Made by a program: the position numbers and the translations under genes. 64,000 bases of DNA from Paraphysomonas bandaiensis (lineage: Eukaryota > Chrysophyceae). This document shows, piece by piece, positions 1 through 13,500 of this stretch (the stretch's first letter is position 1; each line of letters begins with the position of its first letter). The stretch covers positions 62,001 to 126,000 of the forward strand of contig CBFFRP010000217.1 of the NCBI GenBank assembly GCA_965644295.1. The letters run 5' to 3'. A model generated the notes under the pieces. That model did no database searches, was not told the DNA's origin, and saw only the letters and a program-made list of their open reading frames with translations.

Positions 1-3000
1 ACGTTGGGACTACGTCGATAGTTACTGTAACCGTATATGATTCTCATCGTTCAGACGAGGCAACCGTATCGATCACTATCACTTCGGCGTCATCTCCTGT
101 TGTGAATATCTTATCAACAAAGCAGCAGTTGTTATCATATAAAAAGCTGTCATTACTGGGATCAGTAGAACTTACTTCAACTGCGGCCGTTTCTTGGTCT
201 GTGAATGATAGAAATATAAATTTAACTACGTCTGCGACAACTTCCCCATCAAAGACATTCTCTGCCGGTGTTCATACTTTCAATCTTGTATTGATGCCTA
301 ATACGGTTGAATCCAGCTTAACATTGACGTTCACATTGACTAGTGGAAGTAGTTCAGCCTCAGTGGATGTTAGTTTCATGTCTCCACCTTACGGAGGAAA
401 TGTATCGGTTACTCCGGCCACCGGACAGGAACTGAAAGATTATTTTAAATTCTCAGTATCTAAATGGAGCGTATTTGATCAGTATTTGGAGCTACCACTG
501 ACTTATTCATACGGTTACCTTGCTCCAGATGAACAGTCAACTTTGATCGTTCAACCACGGTCGCAACTTACTTTCGTGTCATCAATGCTCCCAAAAGGTC
601 GTTCTAAGCGCAATTTTGTGATTGAATGTCAATTTAGAATATATAATGTTCTTGATGCAATGACGTCCTCGTCATTTGGAGTCAAAGTTTTCACCTCCAC
701 ATATACGTCATCCGAGTATGCATCACTGATTGTGACCCAGCTATCTGAAGCCGCACACGAGACATCTTTTACGCCCTCCCTGCAAATTTTATCATACGGT
801 ACAACTTCTATAAATAGTGCAAACTGCACTCTTGCTCCGAACTGTATGTCTCTGAATCGATATGAATGCGCAACTGTTCCACACACGTGTGGTGCTTGCA
901 TGAATGGGTATTTTGGAGATCCTATTGCAGATGATAATTCGTATTGCTACTCTGCGTTGTCATCAGTGACTGATGCTGGAGGCAAGTGCAGCAGGGACGA
1001 CCATTGTGGTTCGTTTCAGACGTGTAGTACCACAACTCGAACGTGTACTCCCATGCAAAAGTTGTGCTCACAAAACTGCTCTGGACATGGGGTATGTGAA
1101 TACGTCTCCGTGTCTACAGGTGCTTGGAAACAAGTGTGTAATAGAGGTGATAGGACTTGTAAAGCTATGTGCCGCTGTGAATCTGGTTATTTTGGTTCTG
1201 TATGTTTCATAACAAGCGACGAAATTTCGTCGAAGAAGCTTGTGAGAGAGACGATGACAGCATCTCTTCTATCTGTCTCAAAGTCGGCAGATCAAACGGA
1301 AGACATGATTCAAACTCTTGTGGCAATGATTACGAATGTTGGGGCTAACCAGGCAGAATTGAGTGCATTGTCGTGCTACCGACTGCTATCTGTAATCAAC
1401 ACAACACTTGCTGATGCCATTAGTCTGGATGTTCCTTACGGCACAGTGATTTCAACACTTGATATAATAAATACTTGTGGAGAAATATTATCAAAAATTG
1501 CCGGCCTTGAAAATGGAATATCTGAGTTTGGTGTGGGTTATGATTATGAAATTGTAGGACGGGTGTTGGATTTGTTTGCTTCTTTGGTCTCACAAGATAT
1601 TATTGCAGGAGAAGATTCAATTAATTCTGTGCGTGATACATTTAGGGTCAGAAACATGGTTATGCATGAGTCAAATGAAAGTCACATCAGCACAGCACAA
1701 TTAGACTACGAGCTTCAAAAGAAATACACTTCCAGTGTTGCTATCTTGTCGCGTACTGAGGTTTCTGACCTAAAGGTGTCTTTAGTAGAGACTGCAGCGC
1801 TGTTATATTCAAACTTTTCATTGCTTGCGAACCCTCTTCGAATTCGTGCGAATTCTCTCCAAACCACATTTTCTGACTTGGAGTATATTTTTACCCTCCG
1901 CAATTTTGTTCCTCAGGTGTATGGCGAAGACCACAGCAATAGCACTTATGACCGTAATTCTAGTATTGTACTGAAAACGTTTTGTAGATATGGTATTCAG
2001 AGGACATCTTCAACCATGTGTCCATCTGGTGTCCGTCTACTTCATGAGTGTAACGGTACTTTCGAAGGAATCAGAGTAACTGTCTGTCCTAATCGTTATA
2101 TAATTCCAACCTGTGCTGTAATCGGTGACTCATCACTCTATCGAAGTAGTCGTGATAGTACCTGTATTTTGATGAACTATACTTCCACTACGACAACATG
2201 TTCGTGTAAGCTAGACACCCAACGCCGCCTTGTGGAATCCTCATCGACTAGTCAAAATCTTGAGGTGACTTCATTGATAGAGTCAGTTTATGACGGTCCA
2301 ACCGATCAGATACTGCAGTATGATCTTTCAAACAGGAGTACTCTTGGTAACTCTTATTATATTGCGGTCTGTACTGGGGCTATATGGTTCACTGGAATTC
2401 TCTCCATGTATACGTTCCTGCGGATACACAAATCCGATAAGAATAAAGTATTTGTGCCCAAATCAACACTGTATCACACTGGAGGTAAAGCTAACAAGAA
2501 GCGGCTTGTGATAAACTACATGGAGAAGATTATTCCAAAGATATTTTTGAGAAGTAGTGAGCCTTATAATTTGCTTTTTGAAGAGTTTATGAAAGAGCAT
2601 AGGTATTTCAAGTTTTTTTTCAACACTGAACGTAAAGCAGCTAAGCGAAATATGTATTTGAGTGCTCAGTTGCTTACATATAGTAACCTTATGATTTGCA
2701 TATTGGCGATTCTTTATTATATTCAGGTACGTTTTCTGCAGTACATGTACATGTTGTTTGAACGTGTTTCCCAACAGTATCCACCCGACAATGGGCAGTG
2801 TGATGATATTTACGATGAAAATTTGTGTGAGGAAGAAAGAACTACTTTTGATAAAAGTTTAAGTATATGTCGATGGGTCCTTGTGGGCACAGTTCTCAAT
2901 TCAGACGAATATGCATGTGTTCATGGTAAACCTTTATTTTCCGTCAAGGTAATCGGAATGAATTTGTGTCATACATGACTAACGTAGAGTATAATTTTTT

Positions 3001-5235
3001 AGGCATTCATTTTTATTACCTTCATCACTGCTGCTTCTCTGGGAGTGCTGTCTTTTATTGTTGACTTTTTATTTGAGGACGTATTACGTGCGAAAGTTGC
3101 CGAACAAAGTCATGTTATACACAGTATATCTTCTATAATCGCCATGATTACGAGTATTGTACGTCTGCAGATCATATCATTTTATCGGCGTGCATGGACC
3201 AATCCTAACACCAATCAGATTTACCCAGCTAATCGAGACCAAAATACCTTTTTAAGTACTGCGTTTTTATATACTTCCATCAATCGAGAGTTTCCTAACG
3301 AGTTGATAGAGCTTCATACGCTTCTTGTTAATGCCATGAGTACAGTGACGAAAAATTACGGTACGTCTGGAGGATTCGGAGAAAATAGTGAAACGACTGA
3401 TGTAGACCACAATCCTTGCACAACAGTGTTTGGGCGTATTGTTGAAAATACAGATACTTCTGCAAGCTACGAGCAGTTGATTGAAAATTTAGCAACTTTG
3501 CGACGAAACTTGAGATCACATGATTTGGAGGTGTTGGAAAAGGAATGGGGGTATGTAATAGAAAGTTTGTTTTTCACACTTAATTTTTGTACTATATATT
3601 GACAGTATGCTTGACAATTCCGATAGAACAAGACGAATGTGGATGTACAATTGTTCACGTGGTCTATCATTTGAAGAAATTCTCAGAAATGAAGTGGAGG
3701 TGACTACGGAGATAGCGACTGAAATAGCAAGATGCTATCGCGCGGAGAGTCCTTATGAGACGGGTATTCAGATTATTCACTTATTTATTGCGGATGTACT
3801 CGGAAGACACACTATTGCTGCTAAAATATTTTTAGCCAAGACATATTACGAGTAAGTTTTGGTTTTAGATGTGTATGTCATTGCTGACCATATTTGCAGG
3901 TATAGATCCTCAATGACAGTGACAAAGCTTCTTAGAACTGCTTCGCTTTTACTCATATTCTCTTTGAATTTGGCATGTCTGACTTTTGTACTTTGGACTG
4001 GGGTTTATAGGGGTCATAGTTATCAGGGAGTTATATTGACAGCTTTCCTGGCTCAACTTGCCATCCAGATTTTTGTTGTAGAATCTACCCAATGTTGTAT
4101 TGTGAATTACCTTGTCCCTATTCTAGTGGCTCCTTCTGTGCGAACTGCAGTCGATGAGTTGAAACGATCTGTAGAGGTCGCATTTATTAATGGTGATGGC
4201 ACGTACATTCTTGATGTACCGAAGTACTTCTTTGTGTCGACGAAAATTGCCTGCATCCTCCCGTATCTTGTCGAGTCGTCTATTGTTCTTTCGTATCACA
4301 CCACCCACCCGCATTGTATTAATCGAAATTGGGGGAATGACAAGCAAGATGATAAAAAGTGGTGGATTCTTGAAGATATTGATGATGTATTCTGTACAAT
4401 ATATGTCGTCCTTCACCAATGTACTGTAATAACTGCGACGAGAGAACTTTTACTTAGGATTGGAACACTTCCCCAAAAGTTGCAAAAATTAATTGTTGAT
4501 ATAGCTGTAGTTTTGTTTTTATTTGCGGTCACAGTTGCTGTATATTATTTTTATCATTATCAAGTTTATGGATTAGTCGCAACACTATTATATGTGGCAT
4601 GGGAGTCGTGGGCCTTTTGCTGTCGGAATAAAGTGGCGAGTAGTAGAGTGGGGGTCGAAACTGTATCGCTCAGTCAGAGAAAGACTATGCGCGCATTAGA
4701 TTCCTTTCAATTATATTCTCCCCGTTTATTTCAATCTCGAAGTACACTACAAGGTACACATGGAGGTGGCGCTATGCAAGTAGCGGAACACAATGAAAGA
4801 AGTCTATCGCAATACTCGTGCCATTTTGAAAATGGCGAAGGAAAGAATGGTGTGAGAGATGACCGTTATCTTGAAGGCAAGGAGGAAGGTGCCACAGATG
4901 CTGCTGCCGTCGACAAATGTTTGAGTTCTATTCAACTTGGTACTGGTGGTGATGTTAACGACGGCACCACAGCTGACGATATTGAATGTGGTTTACGTTT
5001 TCAAAAATCGGGCGACAGTGATAACTCTGCGGTTGTTGCTATTGATGGCTGTTTGAGTAATGATGGTAGTATGCAGCGGCAGTTTGAGGTTTCAGTTTCC
5101 GACAATGAATCTGTGAAGAGTATTATCAATGAATGCTTGAAGGGTGATAATGAGGCAGACGATGGTTCTGAAAGATTTGACTCAGATAGCAACTCTATTG
5201 CCGCTGTAATTGATGCGTTCTTAGATTCAGATTAA
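1..5235 (+). CDS. Polycystin/REJ-like multi-TM receptor, 3' part
   Basis: The reading frame is open at the left edge, so the 5' end is missing. Model: join(<3..2726, 2778..2948, 3003..3550, 3606..3851, 3900..5235), about 1674 residues. The ectodomain starts with beta-rich PKD/REJ-like sequence. A Cys-rich EGF-like segment follows (about residues 352-403, motif CSGHGVC then CRCESGYFGSVC), then a long helical part and a Cys-rich GPS-like cluster (about 660-738). Hydrophobic segments lie near 786-806, 895-908, 966-989, 1241-1263, 1271-1305, 1429-1450 and 1453-1470. A short loop after TM2 (YPPDNGQC ... LCEEE) resembles loops of large stramenopile polycystin-like proteins. The cytoplasmic tail (about 1477-1674) is acidic and Ser-rich and holds four related short helices. 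No PLAT/LH2 domain was seen, so it is not a classical polycystin-1. Role inferred: surface adhesion or sensing receptor. Confidence 0.7.
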
Positions 5236-7511
5236 CAGCAGATGTATGTTTGAAAAATGTATGTCGTGGTGATTGAGTACTGTATGTGGAATTTTGTATG
5301 TACTCATGTAATATATAATTTAAAACAACTATCGAAATTCTAATTCTTTAATATGCTTATACATGTGTAGTTGACCACCTTAGATGTTAGTATATATCTG
5401 ACTTGCACTGTGCTGAACTGAAATATTCTCAATTTTCTATCAGAGGCAATGAAATACGTGTTTTTAAAAAGGCGGCATGTTGGTTATGTTGTAAAATGTT
5501 TACGGAATAAAATGCTAGTTATATAGCTGGCAGTCATGTTCTTTTCATGAGTTTTATTCCCTTCAGATGTTCGAGTAGTTATAAGAGTTAAATAATATGA
5601 TGGAAATAATTGAAAGAAAAGATACGTGGATAAGACACTGCATGACGATAATTGATATAGGAATAATGACATATTAAATATGTTTCTTTGAACCTGGTGT
5701 TACCATGACACTCAGTAGTGAATGTCTAATTATTAGTACTAGGATTTTAAGAGTCCAAAAGAATTCAGCATTGCAATTTAACTAACTACTGCTTAACTCT
5801 AATATCCCACTACTAACGCCAGAAAAGCTAATTGTGAATTACCAGAAGGCCATGATGCAACCACTTCGCTTTATCACCCTAAGAAAATGCAGTGAGCAAA
5901 CAGAATGTTGATATACTAGACATCTGTCAGGATTTTTGAGTTCTTAAGGTGAATAGCTCGGATGCTTGACTTCAGCATATCGTCAGGGCCCACAGTCGTC
6001 TAAACAAGCATTCGGCTATGAGTGGGCAGAACCCTAATCGAATAGTTTTTTTTTTATATTTGCTGTCTATGTTTGCGGCTCACTTTAGTTCTCGGAGAAA
6101 TATCTCCTGTACTTACCCCCCAGAACATCATGAAAAGGTGCGAGTCCTATTCTGTTGAGGTGTGCACTTATGCGTGACAAGCTCAAGGCCCCGGACGGAG
6201 TTGGAGGCGAAATTTATAACATCCGCTCAGCCCTTTAAAATAGTTTTACTTGGCTTTTGAGCGACAAATATGAGACTGGGATACGCCGTTCCAACTATTC
6301 TACCACGGGTACCATTTTTTCTCTGTAAATACACTGAACTAGTATGTGTGTTCGGAAGTTATTTTATAATCATTATATGTCTATAATAGGTGTTCATTCG
6401 TTTACCCGTCTGTTTATATTATTATGTTTTTCATTTCGTGTTTGTACCGAACTTTGGTATACATATATGGAAGAAAAATTGAACTTACTTGTGGTTGTTG
6501 AAACTTATAATATTAGAAGTTTGGTTTTTGGTCAATATAACACTGTCATGATTTCACATCATACAGCTGTATTACGGGATAACATGTCAGCGTTACTCTA
6601 TACCTAAATGAATTTCTGTTCTCTTTCCAATAGACAGACATATTTGCACACAAGCTACGTATCCATGATGGCTGGCGTCAGTAAGTAAGAAATACGTCAG
6701 AGCAAGTTTAATAAAATAACTGACAATCACCAACACCTACTGTGAAAATATAAAATGTCAAAAATAAATAATTGCATAATTCATATACAATATATCTGAG
6801 CTTCACTTAATCGAAGGTTCTCTAAAAGCATATCTATGTGAGAAAATGCATGATTACTTGTTGTAAAACTTAATGTATATAAAATACTACACAACGATAT
6901 GAGGCTTGTCAGACCCCAGCTTCTAGCTTGCAGCATCAACTATTACCCCTCTATTAATGATAGAGTATTATTCTTTTTCTTATCAGTAACATGAAGTGTA
7001 GGTTGAATTTGAGATTTGTACAACAAATACGCGCAAATCTAGTTATTAGCTAGTCTATAGACATAAACTAGTTTCTGTACGCAACCGTACTCATGTAATA
7101 ATCAGACTTTCATATACAACAAATACGCTATAGTACTATTTCTCAACAATAGAAGCGTGGTGTAAAATATCATTTAACTTATAACCTTATTTTATAAGCT
7201 ACATGCTACATGAGTCTGTTGTGCTATAGCTATAAAAGCGTGAAGGTTATAGTCATCTACATTCAATTCAAAGAATTTATATGTACACCAATCACTATGC
7301 GATATTAATAATGGAGTAATATTATTATTTCTAAATTGTAACTTGTGCTCTTCAGACACTATGAAACTATTCCAATTCTATGTAGAATGAATATAGTAAA
7401 ATGAACATAGTATAAGATACTGATACTCAGTGCACCTATTCATTTGGGTAACACTGTGTCAAAGCTAAATGTAATGATTTATGGACGAGACAAGTACTTA
7501 AAATATATCAA
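5236..7511. other. Intergenic, convergent gene ends, with a dispersed-repeat copy
   Basis: AT-rich spacer between two converging genes. Only short, low-complexity ORFs are present and none looks coding. The one recognisable item is a diverged copy of a dispersed repeat at about 5786-6165, also present near 44976 and 45300. Nothing else was recognised. Confidence 0.6.
5786..6165 (+). repeat. Dispersed repeat, copy A
   Basis: The segment from about 5793 (aactctaatatcccactact) to 5915 (gtgagcaaacagaatgttga) aligns with 45306-45434. The segment 6075-6160 (gcggctcactttagtt ... cccccagaacatcatgaaaa) aligns with 45447-45530. Here the two blocks are separated by about 150 bp that copy C lacks. Family unknown; it has no coding capacity. 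Confidence 0.65.
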
Positions 7512-10500
7512 CTAAATATCATGCGCGTTATAAGGCAATGGTCTTTTCCCTCTCTTAGATAGCTGCGGGCTTCGCATCCTCGACAAAGGTCTACTCGAAG
7601 TCATACTCATTAAGTCTCGTAAATTGCTATCTTCAGTCGATCCCGATGGGTGTATTGTATGTGACTGCTGAATTTGTCTTGATTGATTTGAAGAGTGTGG
7701 TGTGTGTGGAGCAGAATGCATCGAAGGATAACGTTTTGGTGCTGAAAATGAAGCATTCTTATTCCAGTGTCGATGTTTCGAGGGCGATACAACTATACGC
7801 ACGTCGGGTCTAGATGGGCTGCGCTTGTGAAACTGGGGTGAAGGAAAGTTGCTTTCAGGAGGGGAGTAAGGTGAGACCGGAAGACTGATAAGAATAGGTG
7901 GGTGCCGTAGGTGGGTTGTGTACTCTTTAACACGTTCTTTGATTTCTTCTTTACGTCTACTTGGAGTGTCGACTTCAGTACTTTTAACTACATTTTTCGT
8001 TAAAATAGTTGATCTGATTTCGTTGATGTCTACAAAGCCTTTTTTGTGTGTGTTGTCATCACATCCCCCGTGAAGTTGATGTCCACTACAACTATTGAGC
8101 TTCACACTTCTTTCCGCCTCAGATTGGGGAACACTCTCTACTACTGCAGGCACATATTTTATTTTAGATTTTTCAAAAGTACTCATTCGCTCCAAACTAT
8201 TTGCTTTATTATCAACATAAGGCCTATGACACAACGGTGCAGTTTGGGATCGTTTCACCATTGATTTAGTTGGGCTTTGGCTTGCCTGTCGTTGTATTTT
8301 CATTACTGCAGCAGAATACTGAGCCATTCGATGTTGCAGTTCTGGACTCTTCGTTCTTTCGAAAGTAGTTGTCGGAATTTTCTTCACATCGGCGAATGTC
8401 TGAGGTATATTCTTTAAAGATCCCGGAAGCTGAGAAATTGTACTCCTTTCATTCGTCAACTTTTGGATTGACGACAATTCGCTACATGATTGTTCTTCAA
8501 ATAAATCATTCAACGAGCTCTCTAGGTCTATATCTCGACACATGTCTTCCCCATTCGGCTTATGGTATTCATCGCGATCGCTGATATCGTATTTATCTGT
8601 TGAAACGACAACTTCTTCATTTGAAACCCCCCTCACTTTCGGTTTGCAACAAACCCAGCAAATCACAGGAATCATGCAAACAACTACCATTCCCACTCCA
8701 ATATAGCCAAGCATTGAATACTGGATTCCATAAAAACCAGTCGTAGTCAATACTTTGGGTGATGGGGATGGAGCAGACGTCGCCACGATTACAACTTCAA
8801 TATCCTCAGAAAATAGTAATTTATTAAAAGTAATGACAGTCGAAGATGTAAAATATTCAGCCCCATTCTCGACAGCCCTCTCCAGAAATACTGCAACAAA
8901 GTCACTGCCTGCTAAAGCAAACTCTATCTCACTTTCTACGTATTCAGCAAAAGAATAAGGATTTTTGAAATCGAAGTGCTCCATGACAGCAACGACAGAA
9001 AATTCGACATCTATAGAATCACTGGTCTGCAATATTCGTCTCAAGAAAACGTTGCTTATCAAACTTTGTGCAACTCCTTGTGTGTCCGAAATTGTTGGAG
9101 TTTCCACAACAGACAGAACAGAAACATCATCGTTACTAAGCCCATTAACAGAATCACTCAAAATCGATTCAAATGCATTTATGGAAGGAATATCATAATA
9201 GTACACTTGAACACCGACAATAGTAGCCACTCCAGTTAGAGTAACAACTGTAGAACCAAAAAAAACATCAGTCGGAGAATAAGAAGGTACATAGGACACA
9301 GTTGGGATAATACCAGGATAGCAGCTGGGGGTTACAGAAGGCAGTCCACTAGGACAACTCGATGGAATATTGGTAGGTACATTACTCGGCTCCGATGTCG
9401 GCTGACCACTGGGAGAGCTTGTTGGTAAGCTTGTGTTGACTAGAATACTTGGAGCCGGACTGGGTTTCGATGTCGGCTGACCACTCGGTATAAATGACGG
9501 GATACTACTAGGATTGCCGCTGGGGGTTACAGAAGGCAGTCCACTAGGACAACTCGATGGAATATTGGTAGGTACACTACTCGGCTCCGATGTCGGCTGA
9601 CCACTCGGTATAAATGACGGGATACTACTAGGATAGCCGCTGGGGGTTACAGAAGGCAGTCCACTAGGACAACTCGATGGAATATTGGTAGGTACACTAC
9701 TCGGCTCCGATGTCGGCTGACCACTGGGAGAGCTTGTTGGTAAGCTTGTGTTGACTAGAATACTTGGAGCCGGACTGGGTTTCGATGTCGGCTGACCACT
9801 CGGTATAAATGACGGGATACTACTAGGATAACCGCTGTGGGTTACAGAAGGCAGTCCACTAGGACAACTCGATGGAATATTGGTAGGTACACTACTCGGA
9901 TCCGATGTCGGCTGACCACTGGGAGAGCTTGTTGGTAAGCTTGTGTTGACTAGAATACTTGAAGCCGGACTGGGTTTCGATGTCGGCTGACCACTCGGTA
10001 TAAATGATGGGATACTACTAGGATAGCCGCTGGGTGTTACAGAAGGCAGCCCACTAGGGCAACTCGATGGAATATTGGTAGGTACACTACTCGGCTCCGA
10101 TGTCGGCTGACCACTCGGTATTAATGACGGGATACTACTAGGATAGCCGCTGGGGGTTACAGAAGGCAGTCCACTAGGACAACTCGATGGAATATTGGTA
10201 GGTACACTACTCGGCTCCGATGTCGGCTGACCACTGGGAGAGCTTGTTAGTAAGCTTGTGTTGACTAGAATACTTGGAGCCGGACTGGGTTTCGATGTCG
10301 GCTGACCACTCGGTATAAATGACGGGATACTACTAGGATAGCCGCTGGGGGTTACAGAAGGCAGTCCACTAGGACAACTCGATGGAATATTGGTAGGTAC
10401 ACTACTCGGCTCCGATGTCGGCTGACCACTGGGAGAGCTTGTTAGTAAGCTTGTGTTGACTAGAATACTTGGAGCCGGACTGGGTTTCGATGTCGGCTGA

Positions 10501-13500
10501 CCACTCGGTATAAATGACGGGATACTACTAGGATAGCCGCTGGGGGTTACAGAAGGCAGTCCACTAGGACAACTCGATGGAATATTGGTAGGTACACTAC
10601 TCGGCTCCGATGTCGGCTGACCACTGGGAGAGCTTGTTAGTAAGCTTGTGTTGACTAGAATACTTGGAGCCGGACTGGGTTTCGATGTCGGCTGACCACT
10701 CGGTATAAATGACGGGATACTACTAGGATAGCCGCTGGGGGTTACAGAAGGCAGTCCACTAGGACAACTCGATGGAATATTGGTAGGTACACTACTCGGC
10801 TCCGATGTCGGCTGACCACTGGGAGAGCTTGTTAGTAAGCTTGTGTTGACTAGAATACTTGGAGCCGGACTGGGTTTCGATGTCGGCTGACCACTCGGTA
10901 TTAATGACGGGATACTACTAGGATAGCCGCTGGGGGTTACAGAAGGCAGTCCACTAGGACAACTCGATGGAATATTGGTAGGTACACTACTCGGCTCCGA
11001 TGTCGGCTGACCACTGGGAGAGCTTGTTAGTAAGCTTGTGTTGACTAGAATACTTGGAGCCGGACTGGGTTTCGATGTCGGCTGACCACTCGGTATTAAT
11101 GACGGGATACTACTAGGATAGCCGCTGGGGGTTACAGAAGGCAGTCCACTAGGACAACTCGATGGAATATTGGTAGGTACACTACTCGGCTCCGATGTCG
11201 GCTGACCACTGGGAGAGCTTGTTAGTAAGCTTGTGTTGACTAGAATACTTGGAGCCGGACTGGGTTTCGATGTCGGCTGACCACTCGGTATAAATGACGG
11301 GATACTACTAGGATAGCCGCTGGGGGTTACAGAAGGCAGTCCACTAGGACAACTCGATGGAATATTGGTAGGTACACTACTCGGCTCCGATGTCGGCTGA
11401 CCACTGGGAGAGCTTGTTAGTAAGCTTGTGTTGACTAGAATACTTGGAGCCGGACTGGGTTTCGATGTCGGCTGACCACTCGGTATAAATGACGGGATAC
11501 TACTAGGATAGCCGCTGGGGGTTACAGAAGGCAGTCCACTAGGACAACTCGATGGAATATTGGTAGGTACACTACTCGGCTCCGATGTCGGCTGACCACT
11601 GGGAGAGCTTGTTAGTAAGCTTGTGTTGACTAGAATACTTGGAGCCGGACTGGGTTTCGATGTCGGCTGACCACTCGGTATAAATGACGGGATACTACTA
11701 GGATAGCCGCTGGGGGTTACAGAAGGCAGTCCACTAGGACAACTCGATGGAATATTGGTAGGTACACTACTCGGCTCCGATGTCGGCTGACCACTGGGAG
11801 AGCTTGTTGGTAAGCTTGTGTTGACTAGAATACTTGGAGCCGGACTGGGTTTCGATGTCGGCTGGCCACTAGGTATAAATGACGGGATACTACTAGGATA
11901 GCCGCTGGGGGTTACAGAAGGCAGTCCACTAGGACAACTCGATGGAATATTGGTAGGTACACTACTCGGCTCCGATGTCGGCTGACCACTGGGAGAGCTT
12001 GTTGGTAAGCTTGTGTTGCCTAGAATACTTGGTGCCGGACTGGGTTTCGATGTCGGCTGACCACTCGGTATAAATGACGGGATACTACTAGGATAGCCGC
12101 TGGGGGTTACAGAAGGCAGCCCACTAGGACAACTCGATGGAATATTGGTAGGTACACTACTCGGCTCCGATGTCGGCTGACCACTCTGTATAAATGACGG
12201 GATACTACTAGGATAGCCGCTGGGGGTTACAGAAGGCAGTCCACTAGGACAACTCGATGGAATATTGGTAGGTACACTACTCGGCTCCGATGTCGGCTGA
12301 CCACTGGGAGAGCTTGTTGGTAAGCTTGTGTTGCCTAGAATACTTGGAGCCGAACTGGGTTTCGATGTCGGCTGGCCACTAGGTATAAATGACGGGATAC
12401 TACTAGGATAGCCGCTGGGGGTTACAGAAGGCAGTCCACTAGGACAACTCGATGGAATATTGGTAGGTACACTACTCGGCTCCGATGTCGGCTGACCACT
12501 GGGAGAGCTTGTTGGTAAGCTTGTGTTGCCTAGAATACTTGGTGCCGGACTGGGTTTCGATGTCGGCTGACCACTCGGTATAAATGACGGGATACTACTA
12601 GGATAGCCGCTGGGGGTTACAGAAGGCAGTCCACTAGGACAACTCGATGGAATATTGGTAGGTACACTACTCGGCTCCGATGTCGGCTGACCACTGGGAG
12701 AGCTTGTTGGTAAGCTTGTGTTGCCTAGAATACTTGGAGCCGGACTGGGTTTCGATGTCGGCTGACCACTCGGTATAAATGACGGGATACTACTAGGATA
12801 ACCGCTGGGGGTTACAGAAGGCAGTCCACTAGGGCAACTCGATGGAATATTGGTAGGTACACTACTCGGCTCCGATGTCGGCTGACCACTGGGAGAGCTT
12901 GTTGGTAAGCTTGTGTTGCCTAGAATACTTGGTGCCGGACTGGGTTTCGATGTCGGCTGACCACTCGGTATTAATGACGGGATACTACTAGGATAGCAGC
13001 TGGGTGTTACAGAAGGCAGTCCACTAGTGCAACTCGATGGAATATTGGTAGGTACACTACTCGGCTCCGATGTCGGCTGACCACTCGGTATAAATGACGG
13101 GGTACTACTAGGATAGCAGCTGGGGGTTACAGAAGGCAGTCCACTAGGACAACTCGATGGAATATTGGTAGGTACACTACTCGGCTCCGATGTCGGCTGA
13201 CCACTGGGAGAGCTTGTTGGTAAGCTTGTGTTGACTAGAATACTTGGAGCCGGACTGGGTTTCGATGTCGGCTGACCACTCGGTATAAATGACGGGATAC
13301 TACTAGGATAGCCGCTGGGGGTTACAGAAGGCAGTCCACTAGGACAACTCGATGGAATATTGGTAGGTACACTACTCGGCTCCGATGTCGGCTGACCACT
13401 GGGAGAGCTTGTTGGTAAGCTTGTGTTGCCTAGAATACTTGGAGCCGAACTGGGTTTCGATGTCGGCTGACCACTCGGTATAAATGACGGGATACTACTA

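Noticed and set aside
1-5235. Calling the receptor a true polycystin-1 or adhesion GPCR
   Set aside because: No PLAT domain, no polycystin channel motif and no clear 7-TM GPCR pattern. Only a general REJ/GPS-like organisation is visible.
6344-6607. 87-residue frame in the 5236-7511 spacer
   Set aside because: Composition matches non-coding AT-rich DNA, with no motif or supporting context.
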